A program made the position numbers and the translations under genes. A stretch of DNA of 64,000 bases from Pantoea ananatis LMG 2665 (GTDB taxonomy: Bacteria; Pseudomonadota; Gammaproteobacteria; Enterobacterales; Enterobacteriaceae), in the NCBI RefSeq assembly GCF_000710035.2, contig NZ_JMJJ01000012.1, forward strand, positions 42,376-106,375, written 5' to 3'. Each line of letters starts with the position of its first letter. The stretch's first letter is position 1. This document shows positions 8,125 through 16,943 of the stretch, in pieces. The notes beneath the pieces are model-generated. The model worked only from the letters and a program-made list of their open reading frames with translations. It ran no database searches and was not told where the DNA came from.

Positions 8125-8921
8125 AACGTCTGCTGCTTGCCTGTCTGCTGATGGCAGGGGCTGCGCCGGTACTGGCAGATGATGCGCAGAGTGCCGACGC
8201 CGTAATCACACCTGCAGCGCCATTTACCGGCTGGCACTGGTATAACGAGCCCAAAAAGAAGCCGGAAACGCCTGCGCCGAAAGTTAAACCGCCGCAACCC
8301 GGTGTGCCGGATTTCAGCAGGTTAACCCCTTCCGAGCAGGCTGATGTACTTAAGGGATACACGAAGGAGGCGCTTAACAACGCCATTCTGCATCCCTCTG
8401 CTGAAAATACCGCGACGTTTCTGCGCTGGCAGAAGTTCTGGACCGACCGGGCTTCGATGTTCAGCCAGTCGTTTGCCGTGGCGCAGCTTGATCATCCGGA
8501 CCTCGATTACAACCTGGAGCATCCGCACTACAACAGTACGGCACCGTTGCAGCAGGCGCGGGACCAGGAGGAGCAGAACGACGCCATTAAAAAACTGTCC
8601 GGCGAATACGGTCTTTTCTACTTCTACCGCGGGCAGGACCCGATTGACGCGCAGATGGCTGGCGTAGTGGCAGATTTTGCCAGACTCCGGCATATCTCGC
8701 TGATACCGGTCAGCGTGGACGGCACCGTTTCTCCCCAGGTGCCAGACAGCCGGACTGACGCCGGCCAGACCGCCAGAATGGGAATAACCCATTTTCCCGC
8801 GCTGTTTCTGGTTGACCCTAAATCGAAGAATTACCGGCCGCTGGCCTACGGCTTTATGACCCAGGACGACCTGGCGAAGCGTTTTCTGAACGTAGCCACC
8901 GGCTTTAAACCCAACTTCTGA
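8121..8921 (+). CDS. traF: Conjugal transfer protein TraF (thioredoxin-like, no CXXC)
   Basis: The 266-residue protein has a signal peptide ending near VLADDAQ and a C-terminal thioredoxin-like domain. As in F TraF, the redox motif is absent (YFYRGQDPIDAQM replaces it) and the family pattern LIPVSVDGTVSPQ, PDSRTD, FPALFLVDPKS and YGFMTQDDLAKRFLNV is clear. TraF is a periplasmic pilus-assembly protein. Coupling to traN by ATGA and a gap of 9 bases to the next gene place it in the operon. Confidence 0.94.
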   Translation: MKRLLLACLLMAGAAPVLADDAQSADAVITPAAPFTGWHWYNEPKKKPETPAPKVKPPQPGVPDFSRLTPSEQADVLKGYTKEALNNAILHPSAENTATFLRWQKFWTDRASMFSQSFAVAQLDHPDLDYNLEHPHYNSTAPLQQARDQEEQNDAIKKLSGEYGLFYFYRGQDPIDAQMAGVVADFARLRHISLIPVSVDGTVSPQVPDSRTDAGQTARMGITHFPALFLVDPKSKNYRPLAYGFMTQDDLAKRFLNVATGFKPNF

Positions 8922-8930
8922 GGACTTCCT

Positions 8931-9395
8931 ATGTTACTGCTCTCTCCCGCGTGGCAGGGACGGGTTACGGCTGTGCAGCGGCTGGCAAACCTGACGCTAC
9001 GGACGTTTGTGATTCATCCGGCGATGTTTTTCTTTTTACTCTTCATTTTTTGCGCAAATGAGACCGGAAGCGGAGGGCTGATGCTTCTGCATTGGGCTGA
9101 AGAGGCGGTGCGCGATGCAGCTGCCGGACAGGTATGGACCTGCAAGTCGCAGGACGTGCCTGAGCCCACTGTGCCAGCTGACTTTCCTCCGCAGTCCCGA
9201 AATGACGTGACAGCAAGGTCTGAGCTACCGGAGGCCCCTCCGTCTGAATGTGTAAAGGTCGCTGAAAGTCGTGAAACCTGGATTGTTCAGGAAAACAACC
9301 TGCTTCGGGAACTCTACTTAACCAGCGTGATGATTTCAGTGTTCGCGAGTTACTCCGCTCACTATTTCCGCCGCCGTAATAATCGAGGTAAATGA
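8931..9395 (+). CDS. Hypothetical membrane protein between traF and trbB
   Basis: The 154-residue protein has a hydrophobic segment at about residues 28-45 (FVIHPAMFFFLLFIFC), a periplasm-like middle with several Pro and Cys, and a second hydrophobic stretch near residue 130 ending in a basic YFRRRNNRGK tail. GAGGAC precedes the ATG. It occupies the place of trbA/artA/traQ in F but I see no resemblance to those proteins. It overlaps the next gene by ATGA. Confidence 0.6.
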   Translation: MLLLSPAWQGRVTAVQRLANLTLRTFVIHPAMFFFLLFIFCANETGSGGLMLLHWAEEAVRDAAAGQVWTCKSQDVPEPTVPADFPPQSRNDVTARSELPEAPPSECVKVAESRETWIVQENNLLRELYLTSVMISVFASYSAHYFRRRNNRGK

Positions 9396-9607
9396 TGCAA
9401 CGACTTCCGCTGATTGCCGCGCTGTTTATGGCGGGCATTATCTGTAACTGTCTTCGCCAGTTACTTAACTGGTCTGTAACCGTCACACACGATGTTCTCG
9501 TCATTCTCAGCAGCCTTTATCTCGGTATGACGGCGATGTTAGTCATTTATGAAATTATCGTTTACCGGCGCACAGGGCGTGGGAGTGGAGGTCACAATGA
9601 GGCTTAA
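9392..9607 (+). CDS. Small two-helix membrane protein before trbB
   Basis: The 71-residue protein has two predicted membrane helices (LIAALFMAGIICNCL and VLVILSSLYLGMTAMLVIYE) with a basic tail. ATG 9392 overlaps the preceding stop; ATG 9395 is an alternative. Its place just before trbB is where F has traQ, the pilin chaperone, also a small membrane protein, but no convincing sequence match is visible. It overlaps trbB by 11 bases. Confidence 0.6.
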   Translation: MMQRLPLIAALFMAGIICNCLRQLLNWSVTVTHDVLVILSSLYLGMTAMLVIYEIIVYRRTGRGSGGHNEA

Positions 9608-10223
9608 AAAGCTGCTCGTTATGATGATGCTTTTTGCGCCGGTGATGGCGCAGGCGACGGTGGCCGATGAGATTGCCGCGCTTGAGCGTTTGAAAGCAAA
9701 GCAGGGCCCACAGTTGCCGGATCTGGGTATACCCGGCTCGCAGCGCGCGCAGGGGCATGTAAACAGACCGCCCAGTATGGTTCAACTGGCTGACGGTCGT
9801 CAGGTCAACATTAATGACTATGCTGTGGTGGTCTTCATGCAGCGTGGGTGCCAGTACAGCGCAAAGTTCGATCCCAAGCTGAAAACCTGGGCGGATGAAA
9901 TGGGCATCAAAGTGTATCCCTACTCGCTCGACGGGTATGGGGACGCGTCTTTTCCGGTCGCGCTGATACCCCGTAAAGCCGGTCCAAATGAACCCATTGC
10001 CGGTGAAATCCTGACCTTTTTCGGTAATGGCCTGCCAATAGCCACGCCGACAACGTTTATGGTCAACGTCAATACCAACACGGCCTATCCGCTTTATCAG
10101 GGCGATACCGACATGGCCACCATGAGCCAGCGCCTTTCTCAGATGATTGAAGCGGATATCGATCACCTTCCTCCGGACACGCTGGGGCCGGTTCCCAGCA
10201 GCGGCTCGGTTACCCCTCAGTAA
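9597..10223 (+). CDS. trbB: Thioredoxin-like TrbB with CXXS instead of CXXC
   Basis: The start is ATG 9597 (MRLKKLLVMMM), giving 208 residues; a frame from 9549 would extend into the upstream gene. It has a signal peptide and a thioredoxin fold like F TrbB, a periplasmic disulfide isomerase that helps fold TraU, TraN and other Cys-rich transfer proteins. The motif region reads FMQRGCQYSAKFDPKLK: Cys85 is kept but the second Cys is Ser88. The cis-Pro loop (IATPTTFMVN) and the DGYGD segment are intact. A single-Cys motif could still isomerise but not oxidise by itself. Confidence 0.9.
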   Translation: MRLKKLLVMMMLFAPVMAQATVADEIAALERLKAKQGPQLPDLGIPGSQRAQGHVNRPPSMVQLADGRQVNINDYAVVVFMQRGCQYSAKFDPKLKTWADEMGIKVYPYSLDGYGDASFPVALIPRKAGPNEPIAGEILTFFGNGLPIATPTTFMVNVNTNTAYPLYQGDTDMATMSQRLSQMIEADIDHLPPDTLGPVPSSGSVTPQ

Positions 10224-10252
10224 CGCAGCGGCATCGCCGCCCAGGGATAAAC

Positions 10253-10534
10253 ATGACTGAAGAACCACTGACGCTCACCAGACTGGAGAGCGTGCTGTTG
10301 CTTGTTTGCGCCTCATTTCTGGCCGCATCAGGTCTCTATGCCTGGCTTGTCTGCGAATTTACCGATGGCGGCTTACTCATTCTCAGAGCCGGAGCAGGGG
10401 AGGGGCTGCTGAGCGCTGTGCGTGATTTCCCGCTGCTTTTCCTGCTCTCACTTGCCGGAGGCGCAGGCAGTGGCGCGCTGATAAGCATCACGCTGCGCCG
10501 CCAGGGATTTATGGACCATGAGAACCAGCGATGA
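10253..10534 (+). CDS. Small membrane protein between trbB and traH
   Basis: The 93-residue protein has two membrane segments (VLLLVCASFLAASGLYAWLV and FPLLFLLSLAGGAGSGALI) and a polar C-terminus. It sits where F has trbJ/trbF, but I cannot show homology. A GGGAT site precedes the ATG. Function unknown; a role in the envelope complex is a guess from context. Confidence 0.55.
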   Translation: MTEEPLTLTRLESVLLLVCASFLAASGLYAWLVCEFTDGGLLILRAGAGEGLLSAVRDFPLLFLLSLAGGAGSGALISITLRRQGFMDHENQR

Positions 10535-10600
10535 CAAGTAATGACATGCCCGTCTGTGTATTGCGGGCTAAGACACTGGCTGCTCTGAGGCAGGAACCTT

Positions 10601-10675
10601 ATGAAAAAAAATGACATGCAGTTTGTTAATCAGCTGGTAGTTGTGATGGCTGCTAACGGAGAACAGAAACAATGA
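10601..10675 (+). CDS. 24-codon leader-type ORF coupled to traH
   Basis: A frame of ATG plus 23 codons ends in TGA that overlaps the traH ATG (ATGA, 10672-10675). CAGGAA lies 5 bases upstream of the ATG. The peptide (MKKNDMQFVNQLVVVMAANG plus EQKQ) is polar-hydrophobic with no membrane helix. The overlap matches the coupling used by other genes in this operon, so its translation probably delivers ribosomes to traH. Whether the peptide has a function is unknown. Confidence 0.45.
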   Translation: MKKNDMQFVNQLVVVMAANGEQKQ

Positions 10676-12039
10676 AACTCAGGCAGATCTTTCTTTCTAC
10701 CGCTGCGGCACTGTTCATCTGCGCGCCTGCACTGGCCGACGTGCAGGGCGATCTCAACGGTTATTTTGGCAGTCTGGGCTTTGACGGTAACGTCTCAAGA
10801 GCGCAGGCATGGCAGGGACAGGCCGCAGGCTATGTTACCGGTGGTTCAGTCTACCTGCGTAATCAGGTTAAACAGGTTCAGCTTATCTCTATGCAGGTGC
10901 CTACGCTCAATGCGGGCTGTGGCGGAATTGACTCTTACCTGGGGGCGTTCTCTTTCATCAATGGTGCCGAACTGCAGCGCTTCGTGAAACAGATCATGAG
11001 TAACGCTGCCGGCTATGCCTTCGACCTGGCGCTCCAGACGATGGTGCCCGAACTCAAGCAGGCCAAAGACTTTCTGCAAAAGCTGGCGTCGGATGTTAAC
11101 TCCGCAAACATGAGTTCCTGTCAGGCCGCTCAGGGCATCATCGGCGGGCTTTGGCCGGTAACGCAGGTTTCAAACCAGAAAATCTGCCAGGACATTGCCG
11201 GCGAAAGCAATATCTTCGCAGACTGGGCCGCATCACGGCAGGGATGCACGGTTGGTGGTCAGGGAGATAACGTCACAAACCGCGCCCCGGATAATGAAAA
11301 AGATCAGGTGCTCAAAAACAAAAACCTTATCTGGGACGCCCTGGGCCGTAATCACCTGTTCGACGGTAATAACGAACTCAAAGAACTGGTGATGAGCATC
11401 ATCGGTTCTATCGTATTTAACGCTCAGGGCCAGGTGACAATCCTCACCCCAATGGTGGATAACCGCGACGTTATCACGGTTCTCATGAACGGCGGCACCG
11501 CAAAAATTTACGGCTGTGACACGATGGACGTCTGCCTGGGCCCTACGGTCGCGACCGTGAACATCAGCAGTGATGCCGCACTGGTTTCCCAGGTGCGCAA
11601 GCTGATGCTGTCGATTGACGGAAAACTCAGTTCAGATTCACCGCTGACCGATCAGGAAAAAGGCTTCATCAACACGACGTCAGTGCCGGTACTTAAATAT
11701 CTGACCAACTCGCGCAGCATGGGCATGAGTCCGACCTACCTGGTACAGGTGGCTGACTTTATCGCGCAGGACATGATGATCCAGTACCTGCAGGAGCTGG
11801 TCAAGCAGGCAAGTCAGTCTCTCGCCGGCAGAAACTATCCGGAACAGGCCGCAGGGGAATTGCGGGGCAACGTTCTGACTGCGCAGTCGCTGCTCGCACA
11901 GATGAAACTCCAGTCCACTGCAGACCAGAATGCGCTCGACGGCATTGACCGCAACATGCAGTACCTGCAGCAGCAGGTTTCAACCATTATCTCAACGTCT
12001 TACCAGAGTAACTACCAGTGGGGAACGGGCAATGACTGA
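10672..12039 (+). CDS. traH: Conjugal pilus assembly protein TraH
   Basis: The 455-residue protein is close to F TraH (458). It has a signal peptide (ALFICAPALADVQ) and the family features GYVTGGSVYLRN, NAGCGGIDSYLGAFSFINGAEL near residues 80-100, and Cys pairs in the middle (GCDTMDVCLG). TraH is a periplasmic/outer-membrane-associated component of the F-pilus assembly complex. Its 3' end overlaps traG by 8 bases. Confidence 0.95.
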   Translation: MKLRQIFLSTAAALFICAPALADVQGDLNGYFGSLGFDGNVSRAQAWQGQAAGYVTGGSVYLRNQVKQVQLISMQVPTLNAGCGGIDSYLGAFSFINGAELQRFVKQIMSNAAGYAFDLALQTMVPELKQAKDFLQKLASDVNSANMSSCQAAQGIIGGLWPVTQVSNQKICQDIAGESNIFADWAASRQGCTVGGQGDNVTNRAPDNEKDQVLKNKNLIWDALGRNHLFDGNNELKELVMSIIGSIVFNAQGQVTILTPMVDNRDVITVLMNGGTAKIYGCDTMDVCLGPTVATVNISSDAALVSQVRKLMLSIDGKLSSDSPLTDQEKGFINTTSVPVLKYLTNSRSMGMSPTYLVQVADFIAQDMMIQYLQELVKQASQSLAGRNYPEQAAGELRGNVLTAQSLLAQMKLQSTADQNALDGIDRNMQYLQQQVSTIISTSYQSNYQWGTGND

Positions 12040-14968
12040 AGTCTGGACCATCTATGGCGGTGACATGTGGCGGCAGGTGTTCAACGGTGTGGTGACCATT
12101 ATCGGTTCGGACACCTATGACACACTGAAACGCATTGTCGGCCTGTTTGGGGTGCTGGGTGTGATGGCCAGCTTTGTTAAATCGCGAAATCCGATGGTGT
12201 TCCTGCAGTGGTTTGGCGTGTTCTTTCTCATTACGTCGGTGCTGCTCGTGCCAAAACGCAGCGTGCAGATTCATGACATCACCGATCCGGCCGCCGTCTA
12301 CGAGGACGATAATGTGCCAGCCGGACTGGCGGCAATCGCAGGGCTGACGACCGCACCGGGATTTGCCGTTGCTCAGTTGTATGATTACAGCCTGGCGCGG
12401 CCTGACTCGCTCACCTACACCAAGACCGGCATGCTCTTTGGCTCCCAGATTGTTGCGCAGTCGTCCGATTTCCGGACGCTCAATCCGGATCTGGCGCAGT
12501 TGCTTCCCGATTACGTCGAGAACTGTGTGATTGGCGATATTATGCTGAACAACAAGTACACGGTTAACGACCTGTTGCACAGCAGCGACCCTCTGACGCT
12601 TATCACCAGTCAGCCGAGTCCGTTGCGCGGCCTTTACCAGAATACGGGCAACGGGAAGGTGTTTGTGACCTGCCAGCAGGCTGCTGCGTCCATCAAAACA
12701 CTGGTGAGCCGTGATATCGTGCCCGGTGCTGATACTCTTCACTCTGTTGCAACCCGTCTTTTCGGGAACAAAGTGAATGCGGATTCCATGCTGATCAATG
12801 CGATGAACGACAGTTACGGTTTCTTCTATTCCGGCGGGCTTACGGCATCGCAGATCATGCGCAATAACATCACTAATGCGGCTATCCGTGACGGCTGGAA
12901 AGGATTTGCGGCGCGTTCCTCCGATACGTCTAACCTGCTGAATCTCGCGACAGAATCAAGCCTGACCAAGCAGCGTATCAGCTGGGGGGCGGGCGGCGTT
13001 ATCGCCACGCGGACGCTGCCGATGTTCCAGTCTCTGATGATGCTGATACTGATAGCACTGTTTCCGCTTGTTATTGTGCTGTCGCTGGTTAACCACAGCA
13101 TATTCGGCCTTAACACGTTGAAGATGTATGCAGGTGGGTTTCTGTACTTTCAGATGTGGCCAGTTATGTTTGCCGTACTCAACTCGCTGGCCAACTTCTA
13201 TCTGCAGACGAAAACCGGTGCGACACAGCTGGTACTGGCAAATATGGATCAGGTGGCGCTTCAGCATTCCGATGCTGCCAACATCGCAGGCTACCTCAGC
13301 ATGTCGATACCGGTATTGTCATTCTTTTTGACAAAGGGTGCGGCTTCCATTGCCTCGCAGGCGGTAGGCGGGGTACTGAGTTCAGCGGCATTCACAACGA
13401 GCGGTCAGGCTTCAACAACCGCAGACGGCAACTGGTCCTTTAACAATATGTCGATGGATAACGTGAACGCCAACAAGTTTGACACCAATATGGCGCAGCG
13501 GTCCGGCCAGCAGTCGTTCCAGACCAGCAATGGTGCCACACATACTCAGACGGCTGACGGGCATAACGTTTATGACACCAGTGGTGCCATTTCAAATCTG
13601 CCTGTGAATCTTAAGCTGAGTTCTCTGGCAAGCAGTGGCTTCTCCGAGCAGTCTCGACAGGCACAGCAGGAAGCCCAGACGGCACTGGATGGTTACAATC
13701 ACAGCGTAACCAGCGGTTATCAGCAACTGGAGCAGTTTAACCGTCAGAGCGGAACCAGCGACTCTATTACGAAAGGTAGCGATAACAGCGTGAGCAGTAA
13801 TGAGAGCAGGGGTATGAGCCAAATGCAGTCTGCCGTGGAAAGCTATGCAAAATCGCACAATATTTCGCAGGCTGAAGCCTTTAACAAACTGATGGATGTT
13901 ACAAATCAGGGTGGGATGGGAGCTGGAGCAAGAGGATATGTGAAATTTGATAGTGGCGACCAACTGGCAGGGAAGTTCGGCAAGTGGGCATCTGGATTAA
14001 GTGTTGGAGCGGAGGGGAACATAAATGCAGACTGGCGGCATACATCCGGTAGTTCACATGGTACTCAGGACAGCCATACAGAGGGACGCGATAACAGGCA
14101 TGACCAGAGTAGTCAGGACGCGAAAGACTTTAGACAGGGAATGGAAACGGTCATCTCTACCCGTCTGAGCGAGTCTGGAAGCCATACTAATAACGAGTCA
14201 GATTCAAAAATTCAACAGTTTGCAGCCACGCTTAATGATGCGAAAAGTCAGTATCACCAATACACGGACAGCAGTACCCGTAGTCAGGAATTCAGCCGTA
14301 TGGCCACGCTGGCTCAGAACCAGAGCGCAAGTTTGGACGCCAATTACAATCAAGAGTTTGTGGATTGGACTACGGCTAAGTACGGAAGTGATGCGCAGCA
14401 CGTACTGACCAACGTCAATACGGCTCAGGCTGCCGCCACCGAGTTCATGAAAGAACGTCTTGAACCTGAAATCATGCAGAATTATATGGGCAGAACTGAG
14501 CAGGCAACATCTCAGCCTTTAACACCCTCTGGCTCTCTTGAGGTTTCAGGGAATAATGGCAGAAGCGGTAATACGATTCAGGGGCGTTCAGAAAGAAATG
14601 TTGTTGGCGGCCACGAGGCTGGGACGTCTTTAATCAGCGGCGATTATCAGGCTGGTGTAGACCGTATCAACCAACAAGCTGGTTCTTTAAGTAGTCCTCA
14701 AAATATTGCTGATAAGCTTGCAGATAGAAACTTTGAGAATACGGGAAAAATTGGACAAATTGACGGAGAAATAAGCAAAAATAAAAGCACTGTTCAGGCA
14801 TCCAGTGATATACTTAGAAGCGAACATCAGGGTGCTGTGAAGAGCCAACAAATCGGACGAACGGAAGAAGATATAAAACAGACTAAACCTGTTTTTGATG
14901 CACACGAAACGGATGAGCTTAAGGCTAAACTTGAGCAACTAAGAGCCCAGCAAAAAAATGCCTCATAA
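12032..14968 (+). CDS. traG: Mating-pair stabilization protein TraG
   Basis: I start at ATG 12032 (MTEVWTIYGGDMW), overlapping the traH stop; a longer frame from 11930 lies inside traH. The 978-residue protein is slightly longer than F TraG (938). The N-terminal third has several membrane helices (VLGVMASFVKSRNPMVFLQW, LMMLILIALFPLVIVLSLVN, MWPVMFAVLNSLANFYL), needed for pilus assembly. The long C-terminal part is polar and Ser/Gln/Thr-rich (GNWSFNNMSMDNVNANKFDT), needed for mating-pair stabilization and, in F, recognised by TraS in entry exclusion. Codon use drifts AT-richer in the last 300 bases, approaching the traS-like gene. Confidence 0.94.
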   Translation: MTEVWTIYGGDMWRQVFNGVVTIIGSDTYDTLKRIVGLFGVLGVMASFVKSRNPMVFLQWFGVFFLITSVLLVPKRSVQIHDITDPAAVYEDDNVPAGLAAIAGLTTAPGFAVAQLYDYSLARPDSLTYTKTGMLFGSQIVAQSSDFRTLNPDLAQLLPDYVENCVIGDIMLNNKYTVNDLLHSSDPLTLITSQPSPLRGLYQNTGNGKVFVTCQQAAASIKTLVSRDIVPGADTLHSVATRLFGNKVNADSMLINAMNDSYGFFYSGGLTASQIMRNNITNAAIRDGWKGFAARSSDTSNLLNLATESSLTKQRISWGAGGVIATRTLPMFQSLMMLILIALFPLVIVLSLVNHSIFGLNTLKMYAGGFLYFQMWPVMFAVLNSLANFYLQTKTGATQLVLANMDQVALQHSDAANIAGYLSMSIPVLSFFLTKGAASIASQAVGGVLSSAAFTTSGQASTTADGNWSFNNMSMDNVNANKFDTNMAQRSGQQSFQTSNGATHTQTADGHNVYDTSGAISNLPVNLKLSSLASSGFSEQSRQAQQEAQTALDGYNHSVTSGYQQLEQFNRQSGTSDSITKGSDNSVSSNESRGMSQMQSAVESYAKSHNISQAEAFNKLMDVTNQGGMGAGARGYVKFDSGDQLAGKFGKWASGLSVGAEGNINADWRHTSGSSHGTQDSHTEGRDNRHDQSSQDAKDFRQGMETVISTRLSESGSHTNNESDSKIQQFAATLNDAKSQYHQYTDSSTRSQEFSRMATLAQNQSASLDANYNQEFVDWTTAKYGSDAQHVLTNVNTAQAAATEFMKERLEPEIMQNYMGRTEQATSQPLTPSGSLEVSGNNGRSGNTIQGRSERNVVGGHEAGTSLISGDYQAGVDRINQQAGSLSSPQNIADKLADRNFENTGKIGQIDGEISKNKSTVQASSDILRSEHQGAVKSQQIGRTEEDIKQTKPVFDAHETDELKAKLEQLRAQQKNAS

Positions 14969-14992
14969 ATTAATCTGAGTGGGAGAGGGATT

Positions 14993-15562
14993 ATGGCAAG
15001 TTTAACGACAGCAGATGTCAATGCAGATTTAGATATGCTTACTAATACCTTTTCTTCAGGTAAGCGCATAATTCCCTCAAATACTGATTTGTTGAAGGCA
15101 TGTTTTTATGTACCTGCAATATCTGTCCTTCTGTCGTTGTTAAGTACGTTCTCAATCTTTTGTTTCGAGTTTGCGAAAGAAATGTCATTGAGTCACTATT
15201 GGGATTTTCTAATGACAGATGGATGGGCGGTTATATTACCAACCGCAATAATAGGTTTGTTTTTCGCCTTTATGGCTTACAACAACCTCATCATGTACAT
15301 GACCATTCCGGCTGAGGTTAGAGTTAAGTCTCTTATCTTAAGTCATTTGAAAAGAGTTGTGCAAAAAACTGTATTTCTGTTTTTAACATGTATGTTCATC
15401 TCATCAGTAACTGCAGGGTTTGTTCCTTGGTTTGCTTTCGGTGTACCAGCTTTGGAATTTGCCTTGCTATTCGTAATCAATATTGTTATTGGTTCTGAAG
15501 TAAATCGTCTGGGCGCAGGAGTTGCACTCGAAAAAGTCAGTGCCTTACTGAAAAAGATCTAA
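14993..15562 (+). CDS. TraS-like inner-membrane protein (probable entry exclusion)
   Basis: The 189-residue protein has four hydrophobic segments (about residues 37-57, 78-100, 125-145 and 150-168). GGGAGAGGG lies just before the ATG. Its place between traG and traT, its size (F TraS about 173) and its topology fit TraS, the inner-membrane entry-exclusion protein that senses the donor TraG. Exclusion proteins diverge quickly, so lack of obvious similarity is expected. Base composition is more AT-rich than the surrounding tra genes, matching the AT-rich end of traG; this suggests the exclusion pair was exchanged as a unit. Confidence 0.6.
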   Translation: MASLTTADVNADLDMLTNTFSSGKRIIPSNTDLLKACFYVPAISVLLSLLSTFSIFCFEFAKEMSLSHYWDFLMTDGWAVILPTAIIGLFFAFMAYNNLIMYMTIPAEVRVKSLILSHLKRVVQKTVFLFLTCMFISSVTAGFVPWFAFGVPALEFALLFVINIVIGSEVNRLGAGVALEKVSALLKKI

Positions 15563-15880
15563 TTATGTTGTGACCTGCTCTAAAGTCATTATCAATAGAT
15601 ATTTCCTTTCAAGCCGGGCGGCCGCCCGGTTATTTTTATTCTTAAATGCCAAATCTTTTATTTTTGCAGATAAGTTTGATTTAAGTCATGAGAACATTTC
15701 TTGATTAAAAACCCGTTACATCCTCACAATGCTCTGCATAATTATAAGCAAGCAGATGTTCTTTAAATAAAACCAATGTCTCCTGCCTCTGAATAAAGTA
15801 AGTGACAGGACTAAAAAACTCCTCTGGGAAATTATGTCGGGCATTCATGCTCATTTTTTTCGTTTAACAAGGATACTGAA
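15563..15880 (+). other. traS-like/traT intergenic region
   Basis: These 318 bases hold the terminator-like palindrome at 15611-15641 and AT-rich sequence before traT. No frame with a credible start was found. A promoter for traT probably lies here since the hairpin would separate traT from the upstream operon, but I could not assign -35/-10 boxes with confidence. Confidence 0.4.
15611..15641 (+). terminator. GC palindrome followed by T-rich tract
   Basis: The 16-base perfect palindrome CCGGGCGGCCGCCCGG (15614-15629) is followed by TTATTTTTATT. It folds into a strong short hairpin and fits an intrinsic terminator after the traS-like gene, about 50 bases past its stop. Confidence 0.65.
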
Positions 15881-16615
15881 ATGAAAAAGCGTTCCCTCTT
15901 TGTGGCGGCGATTGCTGCTGCATGTCTTGTGCTGTCCGGGTGTGGTGCGATGAGTACCGCTATCAAAAAAAGAAATCTTGATGTAAAAACGCAAATGAGT
16001 CAGACAGTCTGGCTTGATCCGTCAAGTAATAAAACCGTTTGGCTGCAGGTGCGCAATACTTCAGATAAAGATATGGGCGACCTGTACGGCCTTATAGGGC
16101 AGGATGTTCAGGCTAAAGGCTATACCCTCACTTCAAGCCCGGATGCAGCCAACTACTGGATTCAGGTCAACGTACTGAAAGCCGATAAAATGGATTTGCG
16201 GGAAGCGCAGGGATTCCTGAACAGCGGTTATGAAGGTGGCGCAGCTGGAGCAGCACTGGGGGCCGGCATCACAGCTTATAACGGTAATTCAGGCGGCGCT
16301 GTTCTGGGGGCTGGCCTTGCAGCAGGATTGATTGGTATGGCCGCAGATGCGATGGTAGAAGACGTTAACTACACAATGGTAACCGACCTGCAGATTTCAG
16401 AGCGCAGTAAAGCAGCTGTCACCACCGATAACGTAGCTGCTCTTCGGCAGGGTACATCCGGCATCAAATTGCAGACCAGCAGCGAACAGGGTGACCGAAT
16501 GAAATATCAGACGCGTGTGGTTTCAAACGCCAACAAGGTAAACCTTAAATTCGATGATGCCAAACCTGTACTCGAAGCCCAACTGGCAAAATCTGTCGCA
16601 GGTATCCTGCCTTAA
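15881..16615 (+). CDS. traT: Surface-exclusion lipoprotein TraT
   Basis: The 244-residue protein has the length of F TraT. The signal peptide ends in a lipobox (LVLSGC, Cys21). The mature protein carries the TraT pattern: [37 protein letters not shown], and two Gly/Ala-rich hydrophobic stretches ([12 protein letters not shown] and [19 protein letters not shown]). TraT is an abundant outer-membrane lipoprotein that lowers mating with cells already carrying the plasmid and contributes to serum resistance. AAGGA precedes the ATG. Confidence 0.96.
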   Translation: MKKRSLFVAAIAAACLVLSGCGAMSTAIKKRNLDVKTQMSQTVWLDPSSNKTVWLQVRNTSDKDMGDLYGLIGQDVQAKGYTLTSSPDAANYWIQVNVLKADKMDLREAQGFLNSGYEGGAAGAALGAGITAYNGNSGGAVLGAGLAAGLIGMAADAMVEDVNYTMVTDLQISERSKAAVTTDNVAALRQGTSGIKLQTSSEQGDRMKYQTRVVSNANKVNLKFDDAKPVLEAQLAKSVAGILP

Positions 16616-16639
16616 TCTGAGTACCTGTATAGCATTGCT

Positions 16640-16679
16640 GAGTTCTTTCAGAGTGTTCAAACGCCGACACTGAGAACTC
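16640..16679 (+). terminator. Stem-loop after traT
   Basis: GAGTTCT (16640-16646) pairs with AGAACTC (16673-16679), and AGTGT (16652-16656) with ACACT (16667-16671), giving a bulged stem 24 bases past the traT stop. It is followed by TGCAAAAAG, not a T-run, so it could be an RNA-stability or Rho-type structure. Confidence 0.4.
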
Positions 16680-16698
16680 TGCAAAAAGACACGAAACA

Positions 16699-16753
16699 GG
16701 CATACACCCGAGGAAAATAACAGACCTTCTTTCCTGGCAACCGGGTGTATGCC
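16699..16753 (+). other. Large 12-bp inverted repeat in traT-traD gap
   Basis: GGCATACACCCG (16699-16710) is perfectly complementary to CGGGTGTATGCC (16742-16753), with AGGAAA/TTTCCT (16711-16716, 16730-16735) extending the stem inside. There is no T-run after it. It may be an attenuator, mRNA processing structure or protein-binding site. The rest of the 328-base gap (16616-16943) contains no credible gene. Confidence 0.5.
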
Positions 16754-16943
16754 GCCCCTTCTGATGACATTCCTGAATTAAAGCACCCGTGTTTTGTAAC
16801 GGTGCGTTCGTGCCTCATGGCTGAACTGGTGACATTTCGCCTCCTCGCGCCGGTTCAGCGGACCCGGCGACTGCGGCGGGCGCTGCATACTCTCAATTTC
16901 ACCGATGTTTCCTGACTCTCATATCCCTTAACAAGGAGCTCTT

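Noticed and set aside
9392..9607. Calling this small membrane gene traQ
   Set aside because: Position fits but I could not see a convincing match to the TraQ sequence, so it is left unnamed.
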